Shown: positions 34,082-44,484 of the stretch, in pieces
Numbering within the stretch: the first letter of the stretch is position 1
Layout: each line of letters begins with the position of its first letter
Source: Halofilum ochraceum
Lineage (GTDB): Bacteria; Pseudomonadota; Gammaproteobacteria; XJ16; Halofilaceae
Assembly: GCF_001614315.2 (NCBI RefSeq)
Contig: NZ_LVEG02000003.1
Coordinates: forward strand, 1 to 50,352
Length of the DNA stretch: 50,352 nt
Direction of reading: 5' to 3'
Position numbers and translations under genes: made by a program
Notes under the pieces: model-generated
The model's database searches: none
What the model was told of the DNA's origin: nothing
Seen by the model: the letters and a program-made list of their open reading frames with translations, nothing else

Positions 34082-34486
34082 ATGATGGTCGGCCTGCACT
34101 ACCGCCCGCTCTGGCTGGCGATCGGGTATGCGCTGGTCGCCGCCACGGCCTGGGGGTCCTTGACCCCCGTGCCGCCCGAGTGGGCGTTCGCGCTTGGAGA
34201 CAAGGTGCTCCATGGCGCGACCTACGCCCTGCTGACCTTCTGGTTCGGTCAGATTTACCGGGGCGCGGTTGCACAACTGCTGCTGGTTGTCGCGTTCAGC
34301 GTGTTCGGTGTATTGCTCGAGGTGGGCCAGGCGTACAGCAGTGCGTACCGCCACTTCGATCTGGCCGACGCGGGCGCGAGTGCAGCGGGGGCGATTCTCG
34401 CATGGGGTTTGCTGAGGACGGCGATCGGCTCTGCCCTCACGCGGCTCGATGGCTGGCTGGCGGAGCGCGCCAACGGTCGTGTCTGA
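34082..34486 (+). CDS. VanZ-like family membrane protein
   Basis: A 134-aa inner-membrane protein with about four helices (LWLAIGYALVAATAWGSLTP, ALGDKVLHGATYALLTFWF, VAQLLLVVAFSVFGVLLEVG and AAGAILAWGLL). DKVLHGATYALL, the EVGQAYSSAYRHFDLAD segment and the final helix are the VanZ-like pattern. VanZ gives low-level teicoplanin resistance in enterococci, but the many bacterial homologues have no proven role. The frame opens at 34022; I start at the ATG at 34082 (a second ATG follows at once). It is 19 bp after the aminotransferase gene. Confidence 0.83.
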   Translation: MMVGLHYRPLWLAIGYALVAATAWGSLTPVPPEWAFALGDKVLHGATYALLTFWFGQIYRGAVAQLLLVVAFSVFGVLLEVGQAYSSAYRHFDLADAGASAAGAILAWGLLRTAIGSALTRLDGWLAERANGRV

Positions 34487-34555
34487 TCCCCGCCGGGCGA
34501 TCCTTGGCCGCGCGGCTGTCGGAATGGGGCGTGAGCGGTGTCTTCGCTCGGGCGG

Positions 34556-35002
34556 TTACTGCTGCCTGTCCGCGATCGACACTAGGCGTTCGCGTGACAT
34601 CACGCTGCCGCTTCTCGAGAGGACCGTCCCGTTCGCCCCGAGTACCAGGACCCGAAAGCTTTCGGGATCGGGCATCAGGCTGGCGGCGGTGTTCGGGGCG
34701 AGACTGAAGCCACGGCTATAGGTCTCGGAGGGAGTCCCGATCGCGAAAAGAATCCCGTGTTCCTCGGGGTCGATACCGGCGGCGATCTTCTCCTGCTGCT
34801 GGACACGCTCGTCGGCGAGCGTCGGTCCGAGGATGATGACCATGGTGGGGTCGAAAGAAATATTGTAGATCGAGGCCAGGCGGGCACCGATATTCACGCT
34901 CTGATAGGACTGGCCGAACGCATCGTAGATCTTGATGTCCACCACTTCGGCGCTCGCTGTAGTCGCCCAGAGCGCCATCAGCACAACCCAGAGTCGTTTC
35001 AT
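34556..35002 (-). CDS. Exported protein of unknown function
   Basis: A 148-aa protein with a signal peptide (LWVVLMALWATTASA-EVV), so probably periplasmic. I do not recognise the family with confidence. The C-terminal part FRVLVLGANGTVLSRSGSVM followed by SRERLVSIADRQQ is faintly like the end of DUF4174 proteins. The middle, DPTMVIILGPTLADERVQQQ, has no known catalytic motif. The start has GGGGGAA upstream. It is 28 bp downstream of cca on the same strand and convergent with the VanZ-like gene. Confidence 0.72.
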   Translation of the reverse strand: MKRLWVVLMALWATTASAEVVDIKIYDAFGQSYQSVNIGARLASIYNISFDPTMVIILGPTLADERVQQQEKIAAGIDPEEHGILFAIGTPSETYSRGFSLAPNTAASLMPDPESFRVLVLGANGTVLSRSGSVMSRERLVSIADRQQ

Positions 35003-35030
35003 GGTTTTCCCCCGCCGGATAACGGCAAAT

Positions 35031-36197
35031 TCATTCTGAACGACCGGCATGCGGCCGGCTACCCCCGTCAGCGCCGACCAGTCGTTCTATAGCGGCCCTG
35101 CGGCGCCGTTCAAGCTCCCTCCCGAGCGCTTCTCCGCGCCAGCCTTCGGCCGCCAGCGTCGAACCGTTCAGCGCCTGGATCGCGGCCAGCGCACCTTCAA
35201 GGAGTTCGCGCCGCTGGCGCCACGCATCATGGTCGTCACGCGCGGCGGCGATCGCGTCGCACGCGGTCAACACGGCCTCGAAGCGGTCCGGGCGCCGAAG
35301 CGCGTCGAGGCCGGAGAGTGCCGCGTGAATGGCGGCCGGATCCGGCGATAATTCGAGGCAATTCATGTGCCACTCGCTGGTCGCGCGCACCAGTTCCAGC
35401 CAGCGTCGGGGGATCGGGAGGCGCTCACCCAGGTCCGCGAGCGGGCCGTCCGCCCGAAGCGGAAAGCACAGGCTGGCGAGCCGGATCGATGCGTCGGTGG
35501 TCGCTTCCGTCGCGCGATCGAGCGCCGTTGCCGGCGTCGGGTCCGCGTCGACCGCGAACAGCGGCGCGAGTTCCGGCAGGACGCGCACGAGTGCCCCGCA
35601 GTCCATCAGGACTTCGAAGTAGCGCCTTGGCGCTGGATCCGCCAGTGCCCGGGCGGTCTCCTGCCAGGCCCGCTCGGGCACCAGCCAGTCGAGTTCCCCG
35701 CTCACGCTCATCGAGCGCATCAGTTCGCGGGTCTCATCCGCGACCCGGAAGCCGAGTGGTGCGAAGCGGGCGGCGAAACGGGCCACACGCAGCACGCGCA
35801 GCGGATCTTCCGTGAAGGCGGGAGAGACGTGACGCAGCAGTCGCGCCTCGAGATCGGCACGCCCGCCCCATGGATCGATGATCTGGCCGTCGGGGGCACG
35901 GGCCATCGCGTTGATCGTCAGATCGCGGCGGCCGAGGTCCTCTTCGAGCGTGACCTCGGGGCCGGCATGGACGGTGAATCCGTGGTAGCCGTGTCCCGAC
36001 TTGCGTTCCGTGCGGGCTAGGGCGTATTCCTCGCCGGTCTCCGGATGCAGGAATACCGGGAAGTCGCGGCCGACCCGTCGGTACCCGGTGGTCTCGAGCG
36101 CCTCCGGTGTGGCGCCCACCACCACCCAGTCACGTTCCGCCGGTTCGAGTCCGAGCAGTTCGTCGCGGACCGCACCGCCCACCAGCCAGGTTTGCAT
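35031..36197 (-). CDS. cca: CCA tRNA nucleotidyltransferase (HD motif lost)
   Basis: Adds or repairs the 3' CCA of tRNAs. The 388-aa class II enzyme has LVGGAVRDELLG, the catalytic acidic pair in ERDWVVVG (Glu where E. coli has Asp), the VGRDFPVFLHPETGEEYALA block, ARTERKSG, RRDLTINAMA and the base-templating stretch EDPLRVLRVARFAARF. E. coli Cca also has an HD phosphohydrolase domain with CHDLGKG; here the aligned place reads LCFPLRADG, so that activity is probably absent. The start at 36197 has GGGGAGA upstream; an ATG at 36221 is an alternative. tRNA-Pro in this window already encodes CCA, so the main job may be repair. Confidence 0.93.
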   Translation of the reverse strand: MQTWLVGGAVRDELLGLEPAERDWVVVGATPEALETTGYRRVGRDFPVFLHPETGEEYALARTERKSGHGYHGFTVHAGPEVTLEEDLGRRDLTINAMARAPDGQIIDPWGGRADLEARLLRHVSPAFTEDPLRVLRVARFAARFAPLGFRVADETRELMRSMSVSGELDWLVPERAWQETARALADPAPRRYFEVLMDCGALVRVLPELAPLFAVDADPTPATALDRATEATTDASIRLASLCFPLRADGPLADLGERLPIPRRWLELVRATSEWHMNCLELSPDPAAIHAALSGLDALRRPDRFEAVLTACDAIAAARDDHDAWRQRRELLEGALAAIQALNGSTLAAEGWRGEALGRELERRRRAAIERLVGADGGSRPHAGRSE

Positions 36198-36296
36198 CGT
36201 CCGCAGGTCTCCCCGTTTCAACGCGAGCCGGAACGGCCGCCTGGCGGCGCCGCTCCGTGGCGCATCATCCGGGTGAAGCCGGCGGCCCGCGGGTCG

Positions 36297-37262
36297 TCAG
36301 TGGGCGCTGTCCCGATGGCTGCGGCGGGCCGCGCGCCGCAGCGTCTGGTAGCGTGTCTGTCGGTTTTCGTCGCCGATGTAGTGTGGCACCACCGCCTCGA
36401 TCGGTGTCGGGCAGGTTGCGCCCTCCGGGCATACGCTGTCGATCCGGAGCGAGGCGTAGTTGTCGCGCGAGAACGGCTTGCCCGGGACGAACTCCAGCAC
36501 GTTGGCCTGCCAGCGTGCGAGGCGATCGGGCAGCGGCACGACCAGCCGGTGCCAGCCCTTGAGGCGCTGGATATAGGCGACGATCTCCCGCAGCGCCCAG
36601 ACCTCCGGTCCACACAGGTTGTAGCGCTGGCCGAAGGTCTTGCGGTCCTCCAGGGCGTCCCCCATCCGTTCGGCGACGTCGCCGACATAGACCGGTGCGA
36701 AGCGGGCGTTCGGGCAGGCGAGCGGCAGTACCGGCGAGATCTTGAGCAGCGCCGCGAAGCGATTGAACAGGCCATCGTCGCGGCCGAAGATCACCGAGGG
36801 CCGGAAGCTGGTCACCGCGATGTCCGGTTGACCGAAGGTGTGCACGTGATTCTCGGCCTCGCCCTTCGTGCGCAGGTAATGACTCGGCGCATTGCCCTGG
36901 TCGGCCCCGAGCGCGCTCATGTGCAGCAGGCGTTTGACACCGGTCTTTTTGCAGGCGTCGAGGACCTTTTTCGAGAGGTCGACATGGACGTGGCGGAAGC
37001 CTTCGCCCCGGTGCCCCTTCTCATTGAGGATGCCGACGAGATTGACCACGGCGTCGCGGTCCGCGAACAGGCGCTCGAGCGTGGCCGGGTCGTGCACGTC
37101 GCCCTCCACGACCTCGACGAAGGGCAGGACCAGCAGTTGCTTGTGCCGCTCACGCCGACGCGTGATGACGCGGACGTGTTTGCCCATATTGTTCAGGCGG
37201 GTAACGAGGTGCCAGCCGACGAAGCCACCACCGCCGAGTACGCAGACGGAATCGATTCGCAT
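36297..37262 (-). CDS. NAD(P)-binding protein, complex I NDUFA9 subunit family
   Basis: A 321-aa atypical short-chain dehydrogenase/reductase with the nucleotide-binding motif VCVLGGGGFVGWHLVTRLN at the N-terminus and VVEGDVHDPATLERLFADRD and NLVGILNE downstream. The tyrosine-lysine step is HYLRTKGEAE, where Tyr-Lys spacing is altered; RPSVIFGRDDGLFNRFA and FAPVYVGDVAERM follow. Bacterial NDUFA9-like proteins are thought to act in quinone or respiratory metabolism, but the substrate is unknown. The start at 37262 has GGGAA upstream. It lies 100 bp upstream of cca. Confidence 0.85.
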   Translation of the reverse strand: MRIDSVCVLGGGGFVGWHLVTRLNNMGKHVRVITRRRERHKQLLVLPFVEVVEGDVHDPATLERLFADRDAVVNLVGILNEKGHRGEGFRHVHVDLSKKVLDACKKTGVKRLLHMSALGADQGNAPSHYLRTKGEAENHVHTFGQPDIAVTSFRPSVIFGRDDGLFNRFAALLKISPVLPLACPNARFAPVYVGDVAERMGDALEDRKTFGQRYNLCGPEVWALREIVAYIQRLKGWHRLVVPLPDRLARWQANVLEFVPGKPFSRDNYASLRIDSVCPEGATCPTPIEAVVPHYIGDENRQTRYQTLRRAARRSHRDSAH

Positions 37263-37448
37263 GATTGTTGTTCCCGGTGGCGGGGCGCCGCGCATCGACG
37301 CCCTGTCCGTCTCAGGGGGCCGCGGGGGCGCGGCCGTTCATGCGACCCGCGGCGGACGTTCCTTGTGGGACGTGACCGCCGCTCCGGGTCGCTCCATTGT
37401 CATGATACGCATGCGCTCGATGCGCGCGAAGGCGAAACTGCCGACGCC

Positions 37449-38810
37449 TCAGGAAGAGGTTTCCGTGGTGCCGCTCGGTTTACGCCGGGGGCGGCGTTTG
37501 CGGTCGCCCCCGCCATCGCGCTGGCCGCCGCCACGGGAACCGCCTTTGCCACGATCACCGCCCTTGCGGTCGCCGCCCTTGCGGCCGGGACCGTCCTGGC
37601 CGCGGCGCTGCGGCGGTGCCGGTCGAGCCGTTTCGGGCAGCAGGTCGCTCGTGACCGCCGCGGTCGGCAGCTTGGCCTCGATGTATTCCTCGATCTCCGG
37701 GACGTAGAACGCGGTGTCCTCGCAGGCGAAGCTGACGGCGTGGCCGCTCTCGCCGGCGCGGGCCGTGCGCCCGATGCGATGGACGTAGTCCTCGCCGCTC
37801 TGCGGCAGATCGAAGTTGAATACGTGGCTGACTTCGGGGATGTGCAGTCCGCGTGCCGCGACGTCGGTCGCGATCAGTACCGGCAGGCGCCCCTCCTGGA
37901 AATCGGTCAGCAGCCGCTGGCGTTTCTTCTGCGGGACTTCGCCGGAGAGGACCGCGGCCTGGATGCCGTTGCCTTCGAGGTTGCGGGCGACCCAATCGGT
38001 GCCACGGCGGGTGTTGACGAATACCAGCGCCCGGGAGGGCTGGAGCTTCTGCATCAGCCCGATCAGCAGCGGGATCTTTTCGTCGTTGGCCGGGTGATAC
38101 AGCACCTGCTCGACGCGGTCGGCGGTGACCTGTTCGGCCTGCGACTGGACGTGTTCCGGGTGGTTCATGTGCTCGAACGCGAGTTCGGTCACGCGCAGCG
38201 AGAGCGTGGCCGAGAACAGCATCGACAGGCGCTCGGCGGGCTCCGGCATACGGCGGAAGAGGTAGCGGATATCGCTGATGAAGCCGAGGTCGAACATGCG
38301 GTCGGCTTCGTCGAGCACGGCCACCTGCAGCCGGCGGAGGTCGTACACGCCCTGCTTGAGATAATCGATCAGGCGGCCGGGGGTGCCGATCAGCAGGTCG
38401 CAGCCGGCCGCGATCGCGTTGCGCTGTTTCTCGTAGTCCGTGCCGCCATAGGCCAGCGCGATCCGCTGGCCGGTGTGCGCGCCCAGCGCCTCGGCATCGC
38501 GATGGATCTGGATCGCCAGTTCGCGCGTCGGTGCGACGACCAGTGCACGCGGCTGGGTCGCCTTGCGGTCATCGGCGGCCGGGTGGCGCGCGAGATGCGT
38601 GAACAGGGCGACCAGGAAGGCGGCGGTCTTGCCGGTGCCGGTCTGCGCCTGGCCGGCGACATCGCGCCCGGTCAAAGCGATCGGCAGCGTCTGGGCCTGG
38701 ATCGGCGTGCAGCGCGTGAAACCGGCGTCGGCCAGGCCACGCGCGACCTCCTCGGGGAGGTCGAATTGGTCGAAGGTTATGTCGGAGAGGTGACTGTCGG
38801 TTGCCGTCAT
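37449..38810 (-). CDS. rhlB: DEAD-box RNA helicase RhlB
   Basis: ATP-dependent RNA helicase; in E. coli RhlB works in the RNA degradosome with RNase E. The 453-aa protein has the Q motif [13 protein letters not shown], Walker [34 protein letters not shown], and [10 protein letters not shown]. The C-terminal tail is a basic Gly/Arg/Lys-rich region with [20 protein letters not shown], likely RNA binding. It is divergent from trxA-rho, the usual position of rhlB, which supports the RhlB call over other DEAD-box members. Confidence 0.93.
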   Translation of the reverse strand: MTATDSHLSDITFDQFDLPEEVARGLADAGFTRCTPIQAQTLPIALTGRDVAGQAQTGTGKTAAFLVALFTHLARHPAADDRKATQPRALVVAPTRELAIQIHRDAEALGAHTGQRIALAYGGTDYEKQRNAIAAGCDLLIGTPGRLIDYLKQGVYDLRRLQVAVLDEADRMFDLGFISDIRYLFRRMPEPAERLSMLFSATLSLRVTELAFEHMNHPEHVQSQAEQVTADRVEQVLYHPANDEKIPLLIGLMQKLQPSRALVFVNTRRGTDWVARNLEGNGIQAAVLSGEVPQKKRQRLLTDFQEGRLPVLIATDVAARGLHIPEVSHVFNFDLPQSGEDYVHRIGRTARAGESGHAVSFACEDTAFYVPEIEEYIEAKLPTAAVTSDLLPETARPAPPQRRGQDGPGRKGGDRKGGDRGKGGSRGGGQRDGGGDRKRRPRRKPSGTTETSS

Positions 38811-38887
38811 ATGCGCTCGTCGGCCCCGGAATCATGGCACGGGTGTGTCTGGACGCACGGGGCATGGTGGACCGTGATCCCGACTCG

Positions 38888-38957
38888 TTGGAGCGTGCCC
38901 CACCGGGGCGTACACTGAAGGTCGGTTTTGTCAGGATCGCGGGCAGTAGGGCACAAT
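38888..38957 (+). promoter_or_regulatory. Candidate trxA promoters
   Basis: Two sigma70-like arrangements point toward trxA in the 189-bp rhlB-trxA divergent gap: TTGGAG (38888) with TACACT (38911), spacer 17; and TTGTCA (38928) with CACAAT (38952), spacer 18. Both are imperfect, and which one is used cannot be told from sequence. Confidence 0.4.
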
Positions 38958-38999
38958 CGTGTCATACTTCCGTTCCCGCGACAATTTGGAGGCCCATAA

Positions 39000-39326
39000 G
39001 TGAGCGAGAACATTCAGCAAGTCACCGACCAGAGCTTCGATCAGGATGTCCTGCAGTCGGATAAGCCGGTTCTCGTCGATTACTGGGCGGAGTGGTGTGG
39101 ACCCTGCAAGGCGATCGCGCCCGTGCTCGAGGAGATCGCGCGCGACTATTCCGACCGGCTCCAGGTGGCTCAGCTGAACATCGACGAGAACCCGGATACA
39201 CCGCCGCGCTACGGCATCCGCGGGATCCCGACGCTGATGCTGTTCAAGAACGGCAACGTCGAGGCGACCAAGGTCGGCGCGGTGTCGAAGTCCCAGTTGA
39301 CGGCGTTCATCGACAGCAACGTATGA
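39000..39326 (+). CDS. trxA: Thioredoxin
   Basis: Small cytoplasmic disulfide reductase, 108 aa. The active site is [15 protein letters not shown], followed by the Asp-rich [20 protein letters not shown] with the cis-Pro and [20 protein letters not shown]. Start is GTG at 39000 with TTTGGAGG seven bases upstream. It sits upstream of rho and divergent from rhlB, the classical order. Confidence 0.97.
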   Translation: MSENIQQVTDQSFDQDVLQSDKPVLVDYWAEWCGPCKAIAPVLEEIARDYSDRLQVAQLNIDENPDTPPRYGIRGIPTLMLFKNGNVEATKVGAVSKSQLTAFIDSNV

Positions 39327-39436
39327 TCGCCCGGTGATCCGTCGACGCGCCTGGTGGCCCGAGCGATGGACCGCTCCGGGCGCGTCCGGCCGGCGGGTAG
39401 ACGACCCGTAAAAACCGTGCTAACGTCAAATCAATA

Positions 39437-39471
39437 AGACTTCGGTTTTCGTTTTCCCCGTAGCGAAGTCT
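39437..39471 (+). promoter_or_regulatory. rho: rho leader hairpin
   Basis: In the 245-bp trxA-rho gap, AGACTTCG (39437) pairs perfectly with CGAAGTCT (39464), enclosing a pyrimidine-rich loop that includes GTTTTCCCCG. E. coli rho is regulated by attenuation in its leader; a similar role here is inference. Confidence 0.35.
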
Positions 39472-39571
39472 CCCCGAAATCCTTTCTGCCAGAGAACGTG
39501 CGTCCACAGCCACATCCGTGGCGTGCGTACATGCGGTGCGTATCCCCACAACCCCGGGTAACCCCTGACCG

Positions 39572-40828
<1,257 letters not shown>

Positions 40829-40915
40829 GCAGGAGCGGCCCCACGGGCTACACTGGGTTCAACATGGCGGCCCTGTCCCGCCTGGCCCGGACCGCGGAAC
40901 CCTGAGGGAGGCGCC

Positions 40916-42298
40916 ATGCACGACGCGCTGGACCGGCTCCGATCCCGTATCGATCAGTTCATCTGGCAGACCTCCCTCGCGGACCAGCCGTACTGGCGCC
41001 GCGAGTGTGTGTATATCCTACGGCTTGCCCATGTAATCATCCGTGAACTCGCCGCGGGCGCGCTTACGTTGCGCGCCATGAGCCTGGTGTTCACCACGCT
41101 GCTGGCCATGGTGCCGCTGATCGCGGTGAGCTTCTCCGTGCTCAAGGGCTTCGGTGTACACAATCGGATCGAGCCGGCACTGCAGGGATTCCTCGCCGCA
41201 CTCGGGCCACGCGCCGATGAGATCACGGAGCGGATCGTCGGCTTCGTGGACAACATCGAGGTGGGTGTCCTCGGGGCGGTCGGTATCGGCCTGCTGCTGT
41301 ACACGGCCGTGTCGCTGGTGCAGAAAGTCGAAGAGGCGTTCAACTACACCTGGAACGTCAGTCGCCGCCGCACGCTCGTACGCCGTTTCTCCGATTATTT
41401 CAGCGTGATCGTCATCGGCCCGGTGCTGGTCTTTACGGCGCTCGGTATCACCGCGACGCTGACCAGCAATTCCGTAGTCCAGGCGCTGGTGGCGATCGAG
41501 CCATTCGGGGCCATTCTTCAGCTGGCCGGACGGCTGGTGCCCTACCTGCTGGTCGTCGCAGCGTTCACGTTCCTCTATATGCTGATCCCGAATACGCGCG
41601 TGCGACTGGCGCCGGCGCTGTTCGGCGGTGTGGTCGCCGGCGTAGCGTGGGAGAGTATCGGACGATTGTTCGCCGCATTCGTCGCGACTTCGACCAATTA
41701 CACGGCGATCTATTCCGGCTTCGCTATCCTCCTGCTGTTCATGATCTGGCTGCAGCTGTCCTGGCTGATCCTGCTGACGGGATCCTCGATCGCGTTCTAT
41801 CGCCAGCATCCCGAACAGTTGCTGGCCGGCGGCCGGGGCGGGGCCCGCCTGTCGGGCGCCCAGACGGAACGCCTCGCGCTGGCCGTGATGCGCTGCGTCG
41901 TTACAGCCTGGTATGCCGGCGATACGCCGCCGACCCGGGACGTCATGGCGCGGCGTCTTGCCGTTCCCGGCGACGCGGTCGATGCCGTGCTGGAGGCACT
42001 GATCGATGGGGGACTGGTCGCGCCCAACGGCGACGAAGCGGAAGGCTGGCTACCTGCCATCCCGCCCGAGCGGACCTCGGTCCGGCGCATCGTCGAAGCC
42101 GCGCGCAAATACGGGACGCTGGATCATGTCCTGGCGGGCGATGGCGTGCCAGAGGCGGGCGCGATGGCGGCCGTTGACACAGCCCTGGAACAGGCACTGG
42201 GCTCCATGACCGTCGCCGATCTTGCCCGTACCGAGGTGGAGGCCGATCCGGTGCAGGAGAGCGTGGTCGAGCGCGCGACCTCCGGCGGCAAGCAGTAG
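40916..42298 (+). CDS. yihY: YihY/BrkB family inner membrane protein with C-terminal extension
   Basis: A 460-aa membrane protein with about six helices in residues 40-300, including LVFTTLLAMVPLIAVSFSVL, VLGAVGIGLLLYTAVSLVQK, the FNYTWNVSRRRTLVRRFSDY loop and FGGVVAGVAWESIGRLFAAF. Family members were once called RNase BN, wrongly; their role is unknown. E. coli YihY is about 290 aa; here an extra 160-residue cytoplasmic part follows, with a helical segment (TRDVMARRLAVPGDAVDAVL, LEALIDGGLVAPN) that looks like a winged-helix fold. It is 87 bp downstream of rho and probably separately expressed. Confidence 0.88.
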   Translation: MHDALDRLRSRIDQFIWQTSLADQPYWRRECVYILRLAHVIIRELAAGALTLRAMSLVFTTLLAMVPLIAVSFSVLKGFGVHNRIEPALQGFLAALGPRADEITERIVGFVDNIEVGVLGAVGIGLLLYTAVSLVQKVEEAFNYTWNVSRRRTLVRRFSDYFSVIVIGPVLVFTALGITATLTSNSVVQALVAIEPFGAILQLAGRLVPYLLVVAAFTFLYMLIPNTRVRLAPALFGGVVAGVAWESIGRLFAAFVATSTNYTAIYSGFAILLLFMIWLQLSWLILLTGSSIAFYRQHPEQLLAGGRGGARLSGAQTERLALAVMRCVVTAWYAGDTPPTRDVMARRLAVPGDAVDAVLEALIDGGLVAPNGDEAEGWLPAIPPERTSVRRIVEAARKYGTLDHVLAGDGVPEAGAMAAVDTALEQALGSMTVADLARTEVEADPVQESVVERATSGGKQ

Positions 42299-42357
42299 GC
42301 GGGCTTGATGCCCCGGGTAACGACAGCGAGTCCCGTCGCGCCGATCGCGAATCTTCC

Positions 42358-42381
42358 TGTAGGAGCGAGCCTGCTCGCGAT
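42358..42381 (+). repeat. REP-like repeat, single copy
   Basis: TGTAGGAGCGAGCCTGC followed by TCGCGAT is one base different from the 24-bp arm of palindrome F. It lies between the convergent yihY and purD genes, without an inverted partner, and might act as a bidirectional termination or mRNA-protection hairpin. Confidence 0.75.
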
Positions 42382-42393
42382 CGACTGACCGAC

Positions 42394-43668
42394 TCAGCGG
42401 TCGATCGCGCGATGGCCGATGTCCCGCCGGTAATGGACGTCGGGCCAGTCGATCCCGGCCATGGCCGCATAGGCGCGCTCCCTTGCCGCCGCTACATCCC
42501 GCCCCAGGGCCGTGACGCAGAGCACGCGGCCACCCGCCGTGCGGATTTCATCGCCCTCGCGGCTCGTGCCCGCGTGGAAGACCTTCACGTCATCGGCGTC
42601 GATGCCATCGATGCCCCTGATGACGTCACCCTTGCGATATTGTTCGGGATAGCCGCCGGCCGCCATGACCACGCCCAGGGCCGCGCGCTTGTCCCAGCGC
42701 GGTTCGACGGAACCCAGTCGACCGTTCGCCGCGGCCGCGAACAGGTCGACCGCGTCGCTGGTGAGACGCATCAGGATCGGCTGGGTCTCGGGATCGCCGC
42801 CGCGGACGTTGAACTCGAGCACCCGCGGCGCACCGTCCGCACCGATCATCAGCCCGGCGTAGAGAAAACCGTTGATCGGCCGGCCTTCCGCCGCCATGCC
42901 CGCGACCGTGGGCTCGACGACCTCGCGCATGATCCGCTCGTGGACGGCGTCGGTCACTACCGGGGCCGGTGAGTAGGCGCCCATGCCGCCCGTGTTCGGG
43001 CCGGTATCGCCGTCGTCACGGGTCTTGTGGTCCTGTGACGAAGGCAGCGGGACGGCCGTGCGGCCATCGACCAGGCAGATGAAACTCGCCTCTTCGCCGT
43101 CGAGGAAATCCTCGACCACCACGCGTGCGCCGGCGCCCCCGAACGCGCCTCCGAGGATGTCGCGGACGGCCCGCTCGGCGGTGTCCGTGTCGCGGGCGAT
43201 GATCACGCCCTTGCCGGCGGCGAGGCCGTCCGCCTTGATGACCAGCGGTGCGCCGCGCTCGTGTACCCAGGCGAGCGCCGGGTCGATCGACTCGAAGGTC
43301 CGGTACTCGGCCGTCGGGATCTTATGGCGCGCGAGGAAATCCTTGGCGAAGGCCTTGGAGCCCTCGAGTTCGGCCGCCGCCCCGGTCGGCCCGACGATCG
43401 GCAGGTCCAGCGCGTGGAATCGATCGGCGATGCCGGCGACGAGCGGGGCCTCGGGGCCGACAACCGTCAGGCCGATGGCCTGATCGCGGGCGAAATCTAC
43501 CAGTGCGTCGAGGTCGTCGGCGGCGATCGGTACGTTCTCGACGCCGCTCTCCGCCGAGGTGCCCGCGTTGCCGGGGGCGACGAACACGCGTTCGCTTCTC
43601 TTCGACAGGGAAAGCTTCCATGCCAGCGCATGTTCGCGGCCACCGCCACCGATCACGAGCACCTTCAT
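42394..43668 (-). CDS. purD: Phosphoribosylamine-glycine ligase
   Basis: GAR synthetase, the second step of purine synthesis. The 424-aa ATP-grasp enzyme starts MKVLVIGGGGREHALAWKLS and has VVGPEAPLVAGIADRFHALD, the PLVIKADGLAAGKGVIIA motif, the ARVVVEDFLDGEEASFICLV segment, SQDHKTRDDGDTGPNTGGMG and EFNVRGGDPETQ. GGAGG lies about 8 bases before the start. Its ATG overlaps the stop of ppiA by four bases, so the two are translationally coupled. With purH upstream this is the purH-purD group, with ppiA inserted between. Confidence 0.97.
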   Translation of the reverse strand: MKVLVIGGGGREHALAWKLSLSKRSERVFVAPGNAGTSAESGVENVPIAADDLDALVDFARDQAIGLTVVGPEAPLVAGIADRFHALDLPIVGPTGAAAELEGSKAFAKDFLARHKIPTAEYRTFESIDPALAWVHERGAPLVIKADGLAAGKGVIIARDTDTAERAVRDILGGAFGGAGARVVVEDFLDGEEASFICLVDGRTAVPLPSSQDHKTRDDGDTGPNTGGMGAYSPAPVVTDAVHERIMREVVEPTVAGMAAEGRPINGFLYAGLMIGADGAPRVLEFNVRGGDPETQPILMRLTSDAVDLFAAAANGRLGSVEPRWDKRAALGVVMAAGGYPEQYRKGDVIRGIDGIDADDVKVFHAGTSREGDEIRTAGGRVLCVTALGRDVAAARERAYAAMAGIDWPDVHYRRDIGHRAIDR

Positions 43669-44282
43669 GTATTGCCTCCGTCGTTCGTCCCCTCCCCGCA
43701 GTCATCGATCGTCACGGCTTCGATCCGGATCGTGTCGCGCGGAACGTTCTGATGGCCGCCACGGCGGGTCGTTTCCACTGCGGCAATGGCGTCGACCACA
43801 TCCATGCCATCGGTGACCCGGCCGAAGACGGTGTAGCCGGCTTGGTCTTTCTGGCCATCGAGCCGTGCGTTGTCGGTCAGGTTGATGAAAAACTGGGAGG
43901 TCGCGCTGTCCGGATCGCTGGTCCGGGCCATCGCGAGCGTGCCGCGGGCGTTGGAGAGCCCGTTGTCGGATTCGTTGGTGATCGGGGCGCGCGTCGGTTT
44001 GCGCTCCATGCCCTCGGTCATGCCGCCGCCCTGGATCATGAAACCCGGGATCACGCGATGGAAGATCGTGCCGGCAAAGAACCCGTCACGCGCATAGGTC
44101 AGGAAGTTGGCCACCGTCGCCGGCGCCTCCTCGCGATCGAGCGCTATGCGGATGCTGCCGCGATCGGTCTCGATCGTGGCGGGTACGCTACCTTCGGTGC
44201 AGGCGTTATCACCGGCTGCGTGGGTTGGGCTGGTCATGATGATGAGTGCTCCGATCGCGGGCAGGATACATCGCAGGGACAT
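43665..44282 (-). CDS. ppiA: Periplasmic peptidyl-prolyl cis-trans isomerase, cyclophilin type
   Basis: Proline isomerase with a signal peptide (IGALIIMTSPTHAAGD), so periplasmic. The 205-aa chain has the catalytic core FFAGTIFHRVIPGFMIQGGG, the GTLAMARTSDPDSATSQFFI segment, the NLTDN loop and YTVFGRVTDGMDVVDAIAAV. The two Cys (NACTEG and DDCGEG) near the termini could form a disulfide. Its location inside the purH-purD pair is unusual. The upstream 202 bp to purH are filled by palindrome J. Confidence 0.93.
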   Translation of the reverse strand: MSLRCILPAIGALIIMTSPTHAAGDNACTEGSVPATIETDRGSIRIALDREEAPATVANFLTYARDGFFAGTIFHRVIPGFMIQGGGMTEGMERKPTRAPITNESDNGLSNARGTLAMARTSDPDSATSQFFINLTDNARLDGQKDQAGYTVFGRVTDGMDVVDAIAAVETTRRGGHQNVPRDTIRIEAVTIDDCGEGTNDGGNT

Positions 44283-44307
44283 GGGGTGTTTGGCTCCGGT
44301 TGCGGTT

Positions 44308-44483
44308 ACTAAGCTTCCATGAAGTATTGTCAGGTCTCAGGGCCATTGCGCTGTTGGCTGGCAAGGCGCGGGAGCGAAGGCGTGCTGTCGGCACGTCGAG
44401 CGAGCGCAACGCCGCCAGCCGGCAGCGCAATGGCTCCCTGCGGGCGCGCGCTGAGACCTGACAATACTTCATGGAAGCTTAGT
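44308..44483. repeat. Palindrome J: perfect 33-bp arms around a 53-nt module
   Basis: The arm ACTAAGCTTCCATGAAG and on to CAGGTCTCAG (44308-44340) is repeated as a perfect 33-bp reverse complement at 44451-44483. Inside, CCATTGCGCTG and TTGGCTGGC (44343-44362) pair with 44414-44433 at 18 of 20 positions. The core is a 53-nt module. It occupies almost the whole purH-ppiA gap, ending 1 bp from the purH stop codon. Confidence 0.95.
44362..44414 (+). repeat. 53-nt structured module, copy 3
   Basis: Starts CAAGGCGCG, then GGAGCGA, a central stem CGTGC/GCACG with loop TGTCG, then GAGCGAGCGCAACGCCG. Same length and design as copies 1 and 2, with a different but pairing central stem. Confidence 0.75.
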
Positions 44484-44484
44484 A

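Noticed and set aside
36045..38918. 957-codon plus-strand open frame across cca, the NDUFA9-type gene and rhlB
   Set aside because: It runs antisense through three well-supported genes and has the compositional look of a shadow frame.
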